NCBI GenBank assembly: GCA_024693775.1
Contig: JAILKL010000120.1
Location: 1 to 64,000 of the forward strand
DNA length: 64,000 bases
Origin: Pseudobutyrivibrio sp.
GTDB lineage: Bacteria > Bacillota > Clostridia > Lachnospirales > Lachnospiraceae
Direction: 5' to 3'
This document shows positions 36,779-45,827 of this stretch, piece after piece. A program made the position numbers and the translations under genes. The stretch's first letter is position 1. Each line of letters starts with the position of its first letter. The notes below the pieces were generated by a model that saw only the letters and a program-made list of their open reading frames with translations, made no database searches and had not been told where the DNA came from.

Positions 36779-38143
36779 TTAGTTCTTAAATGAATGTATA
36801 GGCGCTGGGATACGTCCCTCTCTGTTGATGAAATCAGCACAAGAGAACTTATTCACAGGCATGATTGGCGCATAACCAAATAATCCACCAAACTCTACTG
36901 TATCGCCTACACCCTTTCCTATTACTGGTATAAGTCTAGCTGCTGTAGTCTTTTGATTTACCATGCCAAGAGCCATCTCATCTGCAATCATACCTGAGAT
37001 AGTAGTAGCTGGTGTATCACCAGGGATAGCAATCATATCAAGACCAACTGAGCATACACATGTCATAGCTTCAAGCTTTTCTAATGTAATGGCGCCAGCT
37101 TCAACTGAATTAATCATGCCCTGATCCTCAGATACAGGAATGAATGCACCAGAAAGACCGCCTACATATGAGCTGGCCATAACACCACCCTTTTTAACCT
37201 GGTCATTTAACATTGCAAGAGCTGCTGTTGTTCCAGGAGCACCTGCATATTCAAGACCGATTTCACAAAGGATATCTGCAACTGAATCTCCAACAGCTGG
37301 TGTTGGAGCAAGTGATAAATCGATGATACCAAAAGGTATGCCAAGACGCTTTGAAGCTTCCTGTGCCACAAGCTGTCCAACGCGAGTAACCTTGAAGGCT
37401 GTCTTTTTGATAGTCTCACAAAGAACCTCAAAGCTTTCTCCACGAACAGACTCAAGAGCCTTTTTAACAACACCAGGGCCAGAAACACCAACATTGATAA
37501 TGGCATCTGCCTCTGTAACACCATGGAATGCACCGGCCATAAATGGATTATCATCAGGAGCATTACAGAATACAACAAGCTTCATGCAATCTACTGAATC
37601 TCTATCCTTTGATAAATCAGCCACCTGTAAAAGAATATCTCCCATAAGGCGAACTGCATCCATATTGATACCTGTTTTTGTGGAAGCTAAATTAACTGAA
37701 CTACAAACTCTCTCTGTCTCAGTAAGAGCCTGTGGAATAGAACGGATTAGCATCTCATCAGCTGTGGTCATACCCTTTGAAACAAGTGCTGAATAACCAC
37801 CGATAAGATTGGCACCGACAGCTTCTGCTGCACGGTCTAATGTATGAGCTAAAGTAACGAAATCCTCTGGCTTTTTGCAGGCTGCACCACCAATAAGCGC
37901 AATTGGTGTAACCGAGATTCTACGGTTTACGATTGGAATACCATAGTCTCTTTCGATTTCCTTTGCAACCTTGTCCAAGTCCTTTGCTACGCTAGTAATG
38001 CGGTTGTATACATTTTCGTTTACTTTATTAAGATCTGAGTCGATACACTCTAGAAGACTGATTCCGATAGTGATTGTGCGGACATCAAGAGTCTGCTCCT
38101 CTACCATTTTGTTAGTCTCTAGGACTTCTCGTAAATTTACCAT
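36779..38143 (-). CDS. UPF0210 (DUF711, PFL-like) protein
   Basis: This 454-residue cytoplasmic protein belongs to the UPF0210/DUF711 family, whose structure recalls glycyl-radical (PFL-like) folds but whose function is unproven. Recognisable segments are [12 protein letters not shown] near the start, NVSGPGVV-type [12 protein letters not shown], the [16 protein letters not shown] stretch, and the C-terminal [22 protein letters not shown] lies before the ATG. It follows the ACT-domain gene by ten bases. This UPF0237-UPF0210 pair is conserved in many Firmicutes, which suggests the ACT protein senses a ligand for it. Confidence 0.92.
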   Translation of the reverse strand: MVNLREVLETNKMVEEQTLDVRTITIGISLLECIDSDLNKVNENVYNRITSVAKDLDKVAKEIERDYGIPIVNRRISVTPIALIGGAACKKPEDFVTLAHTLDRAAEAVGANLIGGYSALVSKGMTTADEMLIRSIPQALTETERVCSSVNLASTKTGINMDAVRLMGDILLQVADLSKDRDSVDCMKLVVFCNAPDDNPFMAGAFHGVTEADAIINVGVSGPGVVKKALESVRGESFEVLCETIKKTAFKVTRVGQLVAQEASKRLGIPFGIIDLSLAPTPAVGDSVADILCEIGLEYAGAPGTTAALAMLNDQVKKGGVMASSYVGGLSGAFIPVSEDQGMINSVEAGAITLEKLEAMTCVCSVGLDMIAIPGDTPATTISGMIADEMALGMVNQKTTAARLIPVIGKGVGDTVEFGGLFGYAPIMPVNKFSCADFINREGRIPAPIHSFKN

Positions 38144-38153
38144 TTTCTTCTCC

Positions 38154-38432
38154 TTATAATCTATGCATCTTTTCGAAGATTTCTTCTTTTTGAGCCTTTA
38201 CCTGAACTCCGATTTCATTTCCGAGCTCTTCTAATTCGTTTTGGAGCTGAGCAAATTCACGATTTGATGAATTGATATCAACAATCATCATCATGTTGAA
38301 ATAACCCTGAACGATTGTCTGGGTGATGTCTAGTACATTAACTCCACCATCAGCTAAATAGGTGCAAATACGAGCAATAATACCTACAGTATCTTTGCCA
38401 ACTACAGTAATAATTACTTTGTTCTGTTCCAT
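38154..38432 (-). CDS. ACT domain protein (UPF0237)
   Basis: This 92-residue single ACT-domain protein begins [24 protein letters not shown], the typical GcvR/UPF0237 opening with the ligand-turn Gly. A second strand set contains [13 protein letters not shown] domains bind amino acids or related small molecules. It sits ten bases upstream of the UPF0210 gene, its usual partner. AAAGGAG precedes the ATG. Confidence 0.92.
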   Translation of the reverse strand: MEQNKVIITVVGKDTVGIIARICTYLADGGVNVLDITQTIVQGYFNMMMIVDINSSNREFAQLQNELEELGNEIGVQVKAQKEEIFEKMHRL

Positions 38433-38511
38433 TACATTACTCCTTTAAATATAAAATCTAAGCTAAGCTTAGTTATGCACTAGAAAAAATATTCTATTTT
38501 GTAAGTTGCTA

Positions 38512-39312
38512 TTAAACAACTACCCTTTGGGAAACCTCGCTGCGTGAGGCAACAGTAATATCAAAATCTGCTCCCTTATATGGAGTAGTCTGATCCATAG
38601 TTACCTCTAGACGTACTGTCTCGTAGGCTAAATCTGGATAGTTATTTTCATGGGACAAATGTCCTAAAAATACGTGTTTTACATTGTCATGAAGTACCTG
38701 GCTGAGGAGTTTTCCACTGGCCTCGTTGGATAAATGACCATGATCCCCAAGTATTCTTTGCTTTAGTGGATAAGGGTATGCCCCCACCTCTAACATGTGG
38801 ATATCATGGTTTGCTTCTAGAAGCATAGCGTCCAAGCCTGTCAAATTCTCGACAATATAGCCATCATAATAACCTAAGTCAGTGCAGACTGCAACCTTAG
38901 AATGCTGATTTTCTATACGATATGCAACTGGATCTGCTGCATCATGACTAATACGAAATGGGTGTACTGTGAGACTACCTAAGACAAAATCCTCATCCGG
39001 TCTGATGACGTGGAATAATGTATCATCAATGGCACCGAGGCTTTTCATAGAACGTATCGCATTGATAGTGCCAGCAGTAGCATAGATCGGTACGTGATAT
39101 TTACGTGCAATAACTCCTAGCCCAGACACGTGGTCGGAATGCTCATGAGTCACAAGCAATCCAGCCATGTCTGAGGTAGTATAATCGTATTGATTCATGC
39201 CAGCTTCTATACGCTTTCCTGAAATACCAGCATCAATCATTACGTGAGTATCATCATCACCCACACAAATACAATTACCACTACTGCCACTTGCAATACT
39301 AAAAAAATCCAT
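38512..39312 (-). CDS. MBL-fold hydrolase, WalJ/YycJ-like
   Basis: This 266-residue metallo-beta-lactamase-fold protein matches the YycJ/WalJ family. It opens FFSIASGSSGNC, has the metal motif THEHSDHVSGL near residue 56, an Asp ligand region in AVCTDLGYYDGY, LEANHDIHML, and the terminal HLSHENNYP. The family is linked to cell-wall and division control through the WalRK operon in Bacillus, and some members may be 5'-3' exonucleases. Here walR and walK are absent; instead it follows the FtsA-like gene, which also suggests a cell-division setting. Confidence 0.9.
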   Translation of the reverse strand: MDFFSIASGSSGNCICVGDDDTHVMIDAGISGKRIEAGMNQYDYTTSDMAGLLVTHEHSDHVSGLGVIARKYHVPIYATAGTINAIRSMKSLGAIDDTLFHVIRPDEDFVLGSLTVHPFRISHDAADPVAYRIENQHSKVAVCTDLGYYDGYIVENLTGLDAMLLEANHDIHMLEVGAYPYPLKQRILGDHGHLSNEASGKLLSQVLHDNVKHVFLGHLSHENNYPDLAYETVRLEVTMDQTTPYKGADFDITVASRSEVSQRVVV

Positions 39313-39354
39313 TATTAATTCAAATCTTCCTTACTATAAATTCTACTGTTGAAT

Positions 39355-41451
39355 TTAACTGCTCTTTTCCTCATCCTTCCAGAAAACCTCTACCTCATCA
39401 TTTGGGTGAAGCTTGTCTGCGTAGCAGCATTTACTTCCATTGATTTTGGTAACAACAGCTCTACCATTTCCCGCATTTGTATCGAAATCAATGAGATTAA
39501 ATATATCTACAAAAATATAATCCTTTTTACCTGAAAGAACCATGTTCTTTCCATTTATCTTTACAGGAATATCTACTGTCTCCACCTTCATCTTGGTGTG
39601 GATATCTGTGATAGTATCAGATGACTCTGAATCCTCCTCTGGCTCATAGCCCTCTGGAAGTCCCTCGCCATCCTCTACAATGTAATCTCCTGCGTATGCC
39701 ACAGGTGTAGTGGTGGTCCAATCAATTACAAAGTTTTCATAAACTAAGGTGTCATAGCTAGAAGGTCTGCTATTTACCAAAATCTCATATCTATCATCGA
39801 TAGAGACATCCATAAACTCAGCCAACTGTCCAACAGTATAATATGCTCGAGTTTCAATGACATCGCCCTCTTTGATGGTGTAGGTAGGTGGCACCATAGA
39901 GCCGTTTACCTCAACGAATTTAGGGCATTTTACTCTGTGACCACAGACTGTAAAGTACAAATATTCTGTAGTAAATTCTTCTAAATCTGCAATAGTACCA
40001 TTTCCACCGGCACCCTCTGTAGAAGGTATGAGCTCAATATCACAATTAAACTCAAGCGGTGTGTTGATACCCACTGACTTGCCATTCATTTTTACAATGG
40101 CTGATTCTCCCTCTGTACCGCGAATCATGCGAGACACTCCATTTACCTTGAAGTTTACTTCGCGACCTCTGCGAGGGAATAGCTGGTCTGCTGAAAATCC
40201 TGCCTGCATAGCAGCATCTACAATTGTAAGCTGACCATTATCATATAATTTCATCATCTCACCGTTGAAGTGAATCATGATGAAGTTGTTCTTTGTCTCG
40301 TAGTAATTTAAGCAAATACCGATAGGTGTGACAAGAAGAGAATCCTTTTTGATGTCCTCCTGCTCGAACACGATATTTTTCATGACCTCTTCACCACGAA
40401 GGGCCACACGCTCGTTTACTATCTTTAGGTCCTTTGAGAGGGCCTCTGTGAATCCATGGATTTTTCCGCCTCCACCAACAACAAATGCTGCTGATACGGA
40501 TTTGCCTCCATTTAATTCTTTTATCTTATCTGATACCTCCGATGCAATCTTTTGCATTACAGGATCAGTTAATTTCCAAACATCTTGTGACTTTATGGTA
40601 TGAGTAATACCCATGATATCCTCATAGGTAATCTCTCCACCCTCTGTAGATGCGCGTTTGATAGTTTCTGCAGTGGCAAAATCTACCAGGTACTCATGTA
40701 CAAGCACCTCTGTAAGCTCATCTCCAGCCATAGGAATCATACCATATGCAATAATACTGCCATCGCGGGTGACACAAATATCAGATGTGCCAGCTCCCAC
40801 ATCAATAAGGGCAATATTTAACATTCTGAAATTTTGAGGAATGGCAACATTGATGGCTGCAATAGGCTCCAATGTAAGATTTGCAACAGAAAGACCTGCT
40901 TTTCCAACAGCTGAATACAAACCATCTACAACATCCTCTGGTAGGAATGTAACAATAATATCCTCACCAATCATATCTGCCTTGTGATCTTCTAGTGATG
41001 AGAATACATCTCCATTTAAATAATATTTTACAGTAGAGTAGCCAACACAGAAGAACTTGTATTTGTCGTTTTCTGCACCCTTTAGCTCCTTTCCTGCCTG
41101 CTCAATACCCATCATATCCAGGGTATGTAAGTCCTCTCCCTTTACCACTGTCTCCTCAGGATAATCCATATCCACATGAGTGGTAACTGTACGAAGCACA
41201 CGACCAGCAGCAGCTATACATACTTCTGTGAGAGTAAGGCCTGTAGCCTCCTCAAGTGCCTCTTTTACTTCTGCGCAGGTGGCACCAACACGACCAATAT
41301 CGTGAATCTGACCATCTAGCATAGCTCTAGTATCATGCTCTCTGAGAGCCTGAGCTATTACATGAAATTCTTCCCCATCTAGATATCCCACTGTACCAAT
41401 GACATTTCTGGTACCGATATCTAATCCAAATACGATGTCCTTCTTCTCCAT
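39355..41451 (-). CDS. FtsA-like cell division/actin-fold protein with long C-terminal extension
   Basis: This 698-residue protein has an actin-like ATPase fold of the FtsA/PilM type in its first ~400 residues. The start FGLDIGTRNVIGTVG is the phosphate 1 loop, IALIDVGAGTSDICVT the phosphate 2 loop, and AAFVVGGGGKIHGF the adenosine loop. The last ~300 residues are unlike standard FtsA (about 420 residues): they contain beta-rich repeats and an acidic linker (EPEEDSESSD), with no obvious FtsA amphipathic membrane helix. It lies between coaE and the WalJ-like gene. A canonical ftsA may exist elsewhere, so this may be a specialised paralogue. The gene symbol is left blank for that reason. Confidence 0.8.
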   Translation of the reverse strand: MEKKDIVFGLDIGTRNVIGTVGYLDGEEFHVIAQALREHDTRAMLDGQIHDIGRVGATCAEVKEALEEATGLTLTEVCIAAAGRVLRTVTTHVDMDYPEETVVKGEDLHTLDMMGIEQAGKELKGAENDKYKFFCVGYSTVKYYLNGDVFSSLEDHKADMIGEDIIVTFLPEDVVDGLYSAVGKAGLSVANLTLEPIAAINVAIPQNFRMLNIALIDVGAGTSDICVTRDGSIIAYGMIPMAGDELTEVLVHEYLVDFATAETIKRASTEGGEITYEDIMGITHTIKSQDVWKLTDPVMQKIASEVSDKIKELNGGKSVSAAFVVGGGGKIHGFTEALSKDLKIVNERVALRGEEVMKNIVFEQEDIKKDSLLVTPIGICLNYYETKNNFIMIHFNGEMMKLYDNGQLTIVDAAMQAGFSADQLFPRRGREVNFKVNGVSRMIRGTEGESAIVKMNGKSVGINTPLEFNCDIELIPSTEGAGGNGTIADLEEFTTEYLYFTVCGHRVKCPKFVEVNGSMVPPTYTIKEGDVIETRAYYTVGQLAEFMDVSIDDRYEILVNSRPSSYDTLVYENFVIDWTTTTPVAYAGDYIVEDGEGLPEGYEPEEDSESSDTITDIHTKMKVETVDIPVKINGKNMVLSGKKDYIFVDIFNLIDFDTNAGNGRAVVTKINGSKCCYADKLHPNDEVEVFWKDEEKSS

Positions 41452-41476
41452 GCCTACTTCCCCTTTTTCGTGTATA

Positions 41477-42076
41477 TTAACGGTTACTAGCTAAAATTTC
41501 TTTTAGCTGTGCCAAGGTCGATTCCTTGTCTCCGCTATTATCAATAACTCTTTGGCAATGTTTTCTAAAATCATCATCTGAACGCTGACTGGCTATGGTG
41601 GCCTCTATGCGTTCTTTTGTATAACCCCTAGATGCAGCAAGGCGCTCTGCCCTGATTTCTGGGCTAGCAAATATATACCACATCTCATCAACAAGTTTAC
41701 CATAACCACATTCTATGAGCAATGCAGCCTCAAAGAAAAAATACTCTATGTTGTGCTTTTCTTTTTCAGCCTGTACTTGATTTAGTACTTCCTTCTCAAC
41801 CGCTGGGTGAACAATGGCATTTACCTTTTCTCTCATTTCATCAGAGGAAAACATAAGTCTGGCCATCTTAGGTCTATCAATTTCACCGTTAGATGCCAGT
41901 ATACTTTCCTCCCAAGGTAAAGCAACCACCTGATCAAAGCAATCATGCCCCTTGGTCATCAGCTGCGCTGCCACCTCATCTGCTAATAATACCTTGCAAT
42001 TAAAATTTTCCTTTAATAGGGAAAGAACGGTGCTCTTTCCAGCACCGATCCCTCCTGTAATTCCTATAAATTTCAT
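41477..42076 (-). CDS. coaE: Dephospho-CoA kinase
   Basis: CoaE phosphorylates dephospho-CoA in the last step of CoA synthesis. The 199 residues contain the P-loop GITGGIGAGKST at the N-terminus, LADEVAAQL, the IVHPAVEKEV segment, and FFFEAALLIECG with RLAASRGYTKERIEA in the lid. All fit the family length. It begins three bases after the DUF975 gene stop, with a weak ribosome site, so it is likely coupled. Its position after polA (with one gene between) is a familiar arrangement. Confidence 0.96.
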   Translation of the reverse strand: MKFIGITGGIGAGKSTVLSLLKENFNCKVLLADEVAAQLMTKGHDCFDQVVALPWEESILASNGEIDRPKMARLMFSSDEMREKVNAIVHPAVEKEVLNQVQAEKEKHNIEYFFFEAALLIECGYGKLVDEMWYIFASPEIRAERLAASRGYTKERIEATIASQRSDDDFRKHCQRVIDNSGDKESTLAQLKEILASNR

Positions 42077-42079
42077 AAT

Positions 42080-43036
42080 TTATTCTTCAAACATATCCTC
42101 ATTTGTAGAAGTCTGACCCATATTTACGTCATTCTCTACATTTGTATAATTCTGCTGTGTACCCTGGGTATACTGCTGATTCTGTGTATACTGAGCATTC
42201 TGCTGATACTGTGTATTCTGCTGATACTGAGCATTCTGCTGATACTGTGCATTCTGCTGGTACTGAGCGTTCTGCTGGTACTGTGCGTTCTGCTGGTACT
42301 GTGCGTTCTGCTGGTACTGCGCATTCTGCTGGTACTGATACTGCTGCTGAGGTGGATACATGCGAATTCTCTTTAAGAAATCGTAGATGCCTGCATCAGC
42401 TATTGTTACATAAGGACTTACATATAAAATATCAAGAATACCACATGAACATGCTCCTAAGAGCTCCCATCCCAAGAATGAAAGATCCATCACAAAAATA
42501 TCAGCCTTGAATCCATTTGTCATATACTTTGACATCTTAAAGCAATCCATAATTGAAAGATCTGGTCTATCAACTAAAAGGTATGGAACCATACGATATT
42601 CATATGATTTAATAACACCTGGAACAATTAATAATAAAGTCCAAAGCATAATAAATAGGTCTCTTAAGAACATACCGCCTAAGATTCTAAGGAACATTCC
42701 TGATCTAAAAGCCACAAAAATATCCTTTATCTCTGGCTGATATCCGCTGTAAACCTTGTAGCAGAAAAAGCATCTACCTGCAATAAAAAGCAATGCCCAC
42801 AAAGAGCTAAGCCAAACAGCCCCCTCTAATCCTGCATAAAATGAAAATGGTGCAACTGTGTCATACATGATGCTATTCATGTAGGTCTCAAAATTGAATC
42901 CGTAATAAACGAATTCCACAATAAGTGTAAGTGCGGATGCAAGTAATCCACAAAGGAAAATAATTCCTACAATTGAAGCATAGTTTGCTGAAATAGCCGC
43001 TCTGGCATTTCTTTTGATGTCCTGTCTAGGAAACAT
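42080..43036 (-). CDS. DUF975 family membrane protein with QYQQNA repeat tail
   Basis: This 318-residue protein has several hydrophobic segments over the first ~215 residues, consistent with the DUF975 integral membrane family (RQDIKRNARAAI start; GVIKSYEYRMVPYLL and the following D-x-x-MDCFKMSK segment are typical). Function is unknown. The C-terminal third is a low-complexity Q/N/Y-rich tail built of eight tandem six-residue QYQQN(A/T) units, followed by diverged QYTQNQ-type units. The tail resembles disordered or prion-like sequence and is probably cytoplasmic. An AGGAGG site lies upstream. It sits between polA and coaE. Confidence 0.88.
   Translation of the reverse strand: MFPRQDIKRNARAAISANYASIVGIIFLCGLLASALTLIVEFVYYGFNFETYMNSIMYDTVAPFSFYAGLEGAVWLSSLWALLFIAGRCFFCYKVYSGYQPEIKDIFVAFRSGMFLRILGGMFLRDLFIMLWTLLLIVPGVIKSYEYRMVPYLLVDRPDLSIMDCFKMSKYMTNGFKADIFVMDLSFLGWELLGACSCGILDILYVSPYVTIADAGIYDFLKRIRMYPPQQQYQYQQNAQYQQNAQYQQNAQYQQNAQYQQNAQYQQNAQYQQNTQYQQNAQYTQNQQYTQGTQQNYTNVENDVNMGQTSTNEDMFEE
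42194..42337 (-). repeat. Eight tandem 18-bp units coding QYQQN(A/T)
   Basis: Eight in-frame 18-base units (for example CAGTACCAGCAGAACGCA on the minus strand) differ only at a few third positions, plus one Ala-to-Thr change. The unit length preserves the reading frame, so slippage would change tail length without breaking the protein. Confidence 0.95.
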
Positions 43037-43055
43037 AACATTAATCCTCCTGTTA

Positions 43056-45761
43056 CTAGTGAGCCTCAGCCCATGTTTTTCCTGCGTTCATATCGATTTC
43101 TAGCTTTACAGCAAGATCTGCGGCATTCTCCATCTCCCTCGCTATGAGTGCCTCGACCTTTTCTCGTTCATCCTCATAAGTCTCCACTAAGAGCTCATCG
43201 TGAACCTGTAAAAGTAGTTTTGAACGCATTTGCTCCTCTAATAATTTGTCATGAACCTTTACCATAGCAATCTTGATAATATCAGCAGCTGTTCCCTGAA
43301 TTGGAGAATTCATAGCTACTCTCTCGCCAAACTGACGAGTCATGAAATTGCTAGATGCAAGTTCAGGAATTGGACGTCTTCTACCATACATAGTAGATAC
43401 ATATCCCTTTTCTTTTCCCTCGGCTTTGAGCCCCTCCAAAAATTCGTGCATCTTTGGATAAGCCACAAAATAATTATCTATATACCCCTGTGCTTCCTTG
43501 CGACCTACACCAATATCCTTGGCTAGGCCAAATGCGCTGATACCGTAAACAATACCAAAGTTTACTGCCTTTGCGCTGCGTCTTTGTAAATCAGTAACCT
43601 CTTCAAATGGTGTATGGAATACAAGTGAGGCTGTGGAACGATGAATGTCCTGTCCAGCCTTAAATGCACCGATGAGGTTTTCATCACCAGACATATGAGC
43701 TAAAACTCTAAGCTCAATTTGAGAGTAATCTGCGTCAAGGAATACGCAGCCCTCCTTCGGATAGAATACCTTTCTAACCTCCTTGCCAAGCTCCATTCTA
43801 ATTGGAATATTCTGAAGATTTGGCTCTGTTGAGCTAATACGTCCTGTGGCTGTAACTGTCTGCATAAATGTAGAATGAATTCTTCCATCCTCTGCAACAC
43901 AGGTAGCAAGACCATCTGCATATGTGCTCTTTAGCTTTGCCAGCTGTCTGTACTCTAAGATATCTCTGATAATTGGATACTTTGGAGCAAGCTCCTCTAG
44001 TACGTCTGCTGCTGTAGAATAGCCAGTCTTTGTCTTCTTTAGGCCTTCTACACCCATCTTCTCCACTAATATAACGCCTAGCTGCTTTGGAGAATTGATG
44101 TTGAATTCCTCCCCAGCCTGGCTATAAATGCTCTTTTCGAGCTCGACAATTCTAACTGCGAGTTTATCGCCAAATACCTTTAATGCCTCTGCATCCATGG
44201 CGATACCCTCAATTTCCATATCAAATAAAGTATATACAAGTGGCATTTCAATATCATCATAAATATGATTCATGCCCTGCTCTGTAATCTCTGCTATTAC
44301 CTTTTCATAGGATGCCCTGGCTACATAAGCATTGTAGCAGGCAAATGTAGTAATCTCTTTTGAAAGACTGTCATCATTTAAGGCATCCTTTAGCTTTTTC
44401 TTTCCAAACAAATCTGCCTGAGATGGAATCATTACACCAAGCATCTCTGAAGCAATATCATCTGCTGTATATTCCTTTTTCAGTGGATTAATTAAATATG
44501 CTGCCACTGCCACGTCTACTGCATTTGGAAGAATCTCGACTTTTCCACCATTCTTGTGAACTAATTCCTTTTCATCCACATTTAAAAGGTTGAAAAGTAG
44601 ATGCATAGCGTGTTTTAAGTCCCAAAAGCAAAGCTTTACGCCAGATTTGCTAAGGTCAATAAGCTTGTGACCCAAATAATCAGCTGTGATAAAGCCACTG
44701 CAATCCACATAAACATTTTCTTCACCGGCAGAAATAGCTATACCGTGAATATTTTCATCCTCATCAGACATAATATTTACGCCCATAAATGTCTCTTTTT
44801 TGCTGGCGCAATTTGAGAAAAATGTCTCCACTTCATTTAGATCATTTATACTCTTAAAGCTTTCGCTGGTATTGTCCTGAACCTTTGAAGTATCAGTATT
44901 TTCAAACATAGGAATAAGCTTCTTTAGCTCATATCTCTTGCAGAGTACATAGGCTTCCTCTGTAAAAAGATTGCCAAGGACTGTAGCAGCTTTATCGAAT
45001 TCAATAGGTGCGTGCACATTGATTGTGGCAAGCTCCTTTGAAAGCACTGCTGTCTCCCACTGCTCAGCAAGCTTTGTAGCTGCTCTAGGTGGCTTGAGCT
45101 CAGAAACGTGAGCATAGCACTCCTCGATAGAGCCATACTCCTGAATAAGCTTTGACGCTGTCTTTTCTCCAATGCTCTCAACTCCAGGAATATTATCAGA
45201 TGCATCACCCATAAGGGCCTTTACATCTATAAACTGATGAGGTGTAACACCATAAAGCTCCTTTACACCATCAGCATAATAGTTTTCTATTTCTGTACCA
45301 GTCTTCTTTGTCTTTGGAATAGAAATCTTTACCTTTTCTGTGGCAAGCTGTAATAAATCTCTATCTCCAGAAACAATAGTGACATCGAATCCATCCTCTT
45401 CACCCATTCGAGAAAGAGTACCAAGAATATCATCGGCCTCCCATCCTTCAAGGGTAATTACGGTAATTCCCATTGCTTTTAGCATTTCCTGAATACGTGG
45501 AACCTGCTCCTTTAGCTCTGGTGCCATAGGCTTTCTGGTGCCCTTGTATCCGTCAAACATCTTGTGTCTAAAGGTAGGGGCATGCACATCGAAGGCTACC
45601 GCAATATTGTCTGGCTGCTCAGTATCGATAAATTTAAGCATCATGTTCAAAAAACCAAAAATGGCGCCAGTATGCTCACCGGCGCTATTTGTAAGGTCAG
45701 GTAATCCATAAAATGCTCTATTTAAGATGCTGTGTCCATCCATTAAAAGTAATTTACTCAT
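43056..45761 (-). CDS. polA: DNA polymerase I
   Basis: PolA fills gaps and removes RNA primers. The 901 residues contain an N-terminal 5'-3' exonuclease (LLMDGHSILNRAFYG, EGWEADDILGT, ALMGDASDNIPGV), a middle 3'-5' exonuclease-like domain, and a C-terminal polymerase. Polymerase motif A (DADYSQIELRVLAH), motif B (RRSAKAVNFGIVYG) and motif C (QVHDELLVE) are intact. In the middle domain I do not find the DxE metal motif (the region reads MGVNIMSDEDENIHG), so proofreading is probably lost, as in many Gram-positive PolA enzymes. It is followed by DUF975 and coaE on the same strand. Confidence 0.97.
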   Translation of the reverse strand: MSKLLLMDGHSILNRAFYGLPDLTNSAGEHTGAIFGFLNMMLKFIDTEQPDNIAVAFDVHAPTFRHKMFDGYKGTRKPMAPELKEQVPRIQEMLKAMGITVITLEGWEADDILGTLSRMGEEDGFDVTIVSGDRDLLQLATEKVKISIPKTKKTGTEIENYYADGVKELYGVTPHQFIDVKALMGDASDNIPGVESIGEKTASKLIQEYGSIEECYAHVSELKPPRAATKLAEQWETAVLSKELATINVHAPIEFDKAATVLGNLFTEEAYVLCKRYELKKLIPMFENTDTSKVQDNTSESFKSINDLNEVETFFSNCASKKETFMGVNIMSDEDENIHGIAISAGEENVYVDCSGFITADYLGHKLIDLSKSGVKLCFWDLKHAMHLLFNLLNVDEKELVHKNGGKVEILPNAVDVAVAAYLINPLKKEYTADDIASEMLGVMIPSQADLFGKKKLKDALNDDSLSKEITTFACYNAYVARASYEKVIAEITEQGMNHIYDDIEMPLVYTLFDMEIEGIAMDAEALKVFGDKLAVRIVELEKSIYSQAGEEFNINSPKQLGVILVEKMGVEGLKKTKTGYSTAADVLEELAPKYPIIRDILEYRQLAKLKSTYADGLATCVAEDGRIHSTFMQTVTATGRISSTEPNLQNIPIRMELGKEVRKVFYPKEGCVFLDADYSQIELRVLAHMSGDENLIGAFKAGQDIHRSTASLVFHTPFEEVTDLQRRSAKAVNFGIVYGISAFGLAKDIGVGRKEAQGYIDNYFVAYPKMHEFLEGLKAEGKEKGYVSTMYGRRRPIPELASSNFMTRQFGERVAMNSPIQGTAADIIKIAMVKVHDKLLEEQMRSKLLLQVHDELLVETYEDEREKVEALIAREMENAADLAVKLEIDMNAGKTWAEAH

Positions 45762-45827
45762 ATAATATAAAACTCCTGATCATAAGGCTGTCCATACGGG
45801 CAGCCCTTGTTAAATTCTAATTAAAAA

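Noticed and set aside
42180-42350. Regular repeats that could suggest a CRISPR array
   Set aside because: The 18-base units are directly tandem without spacers, in frame, and code QYQQN(A/T) inside the DUF975 gene.
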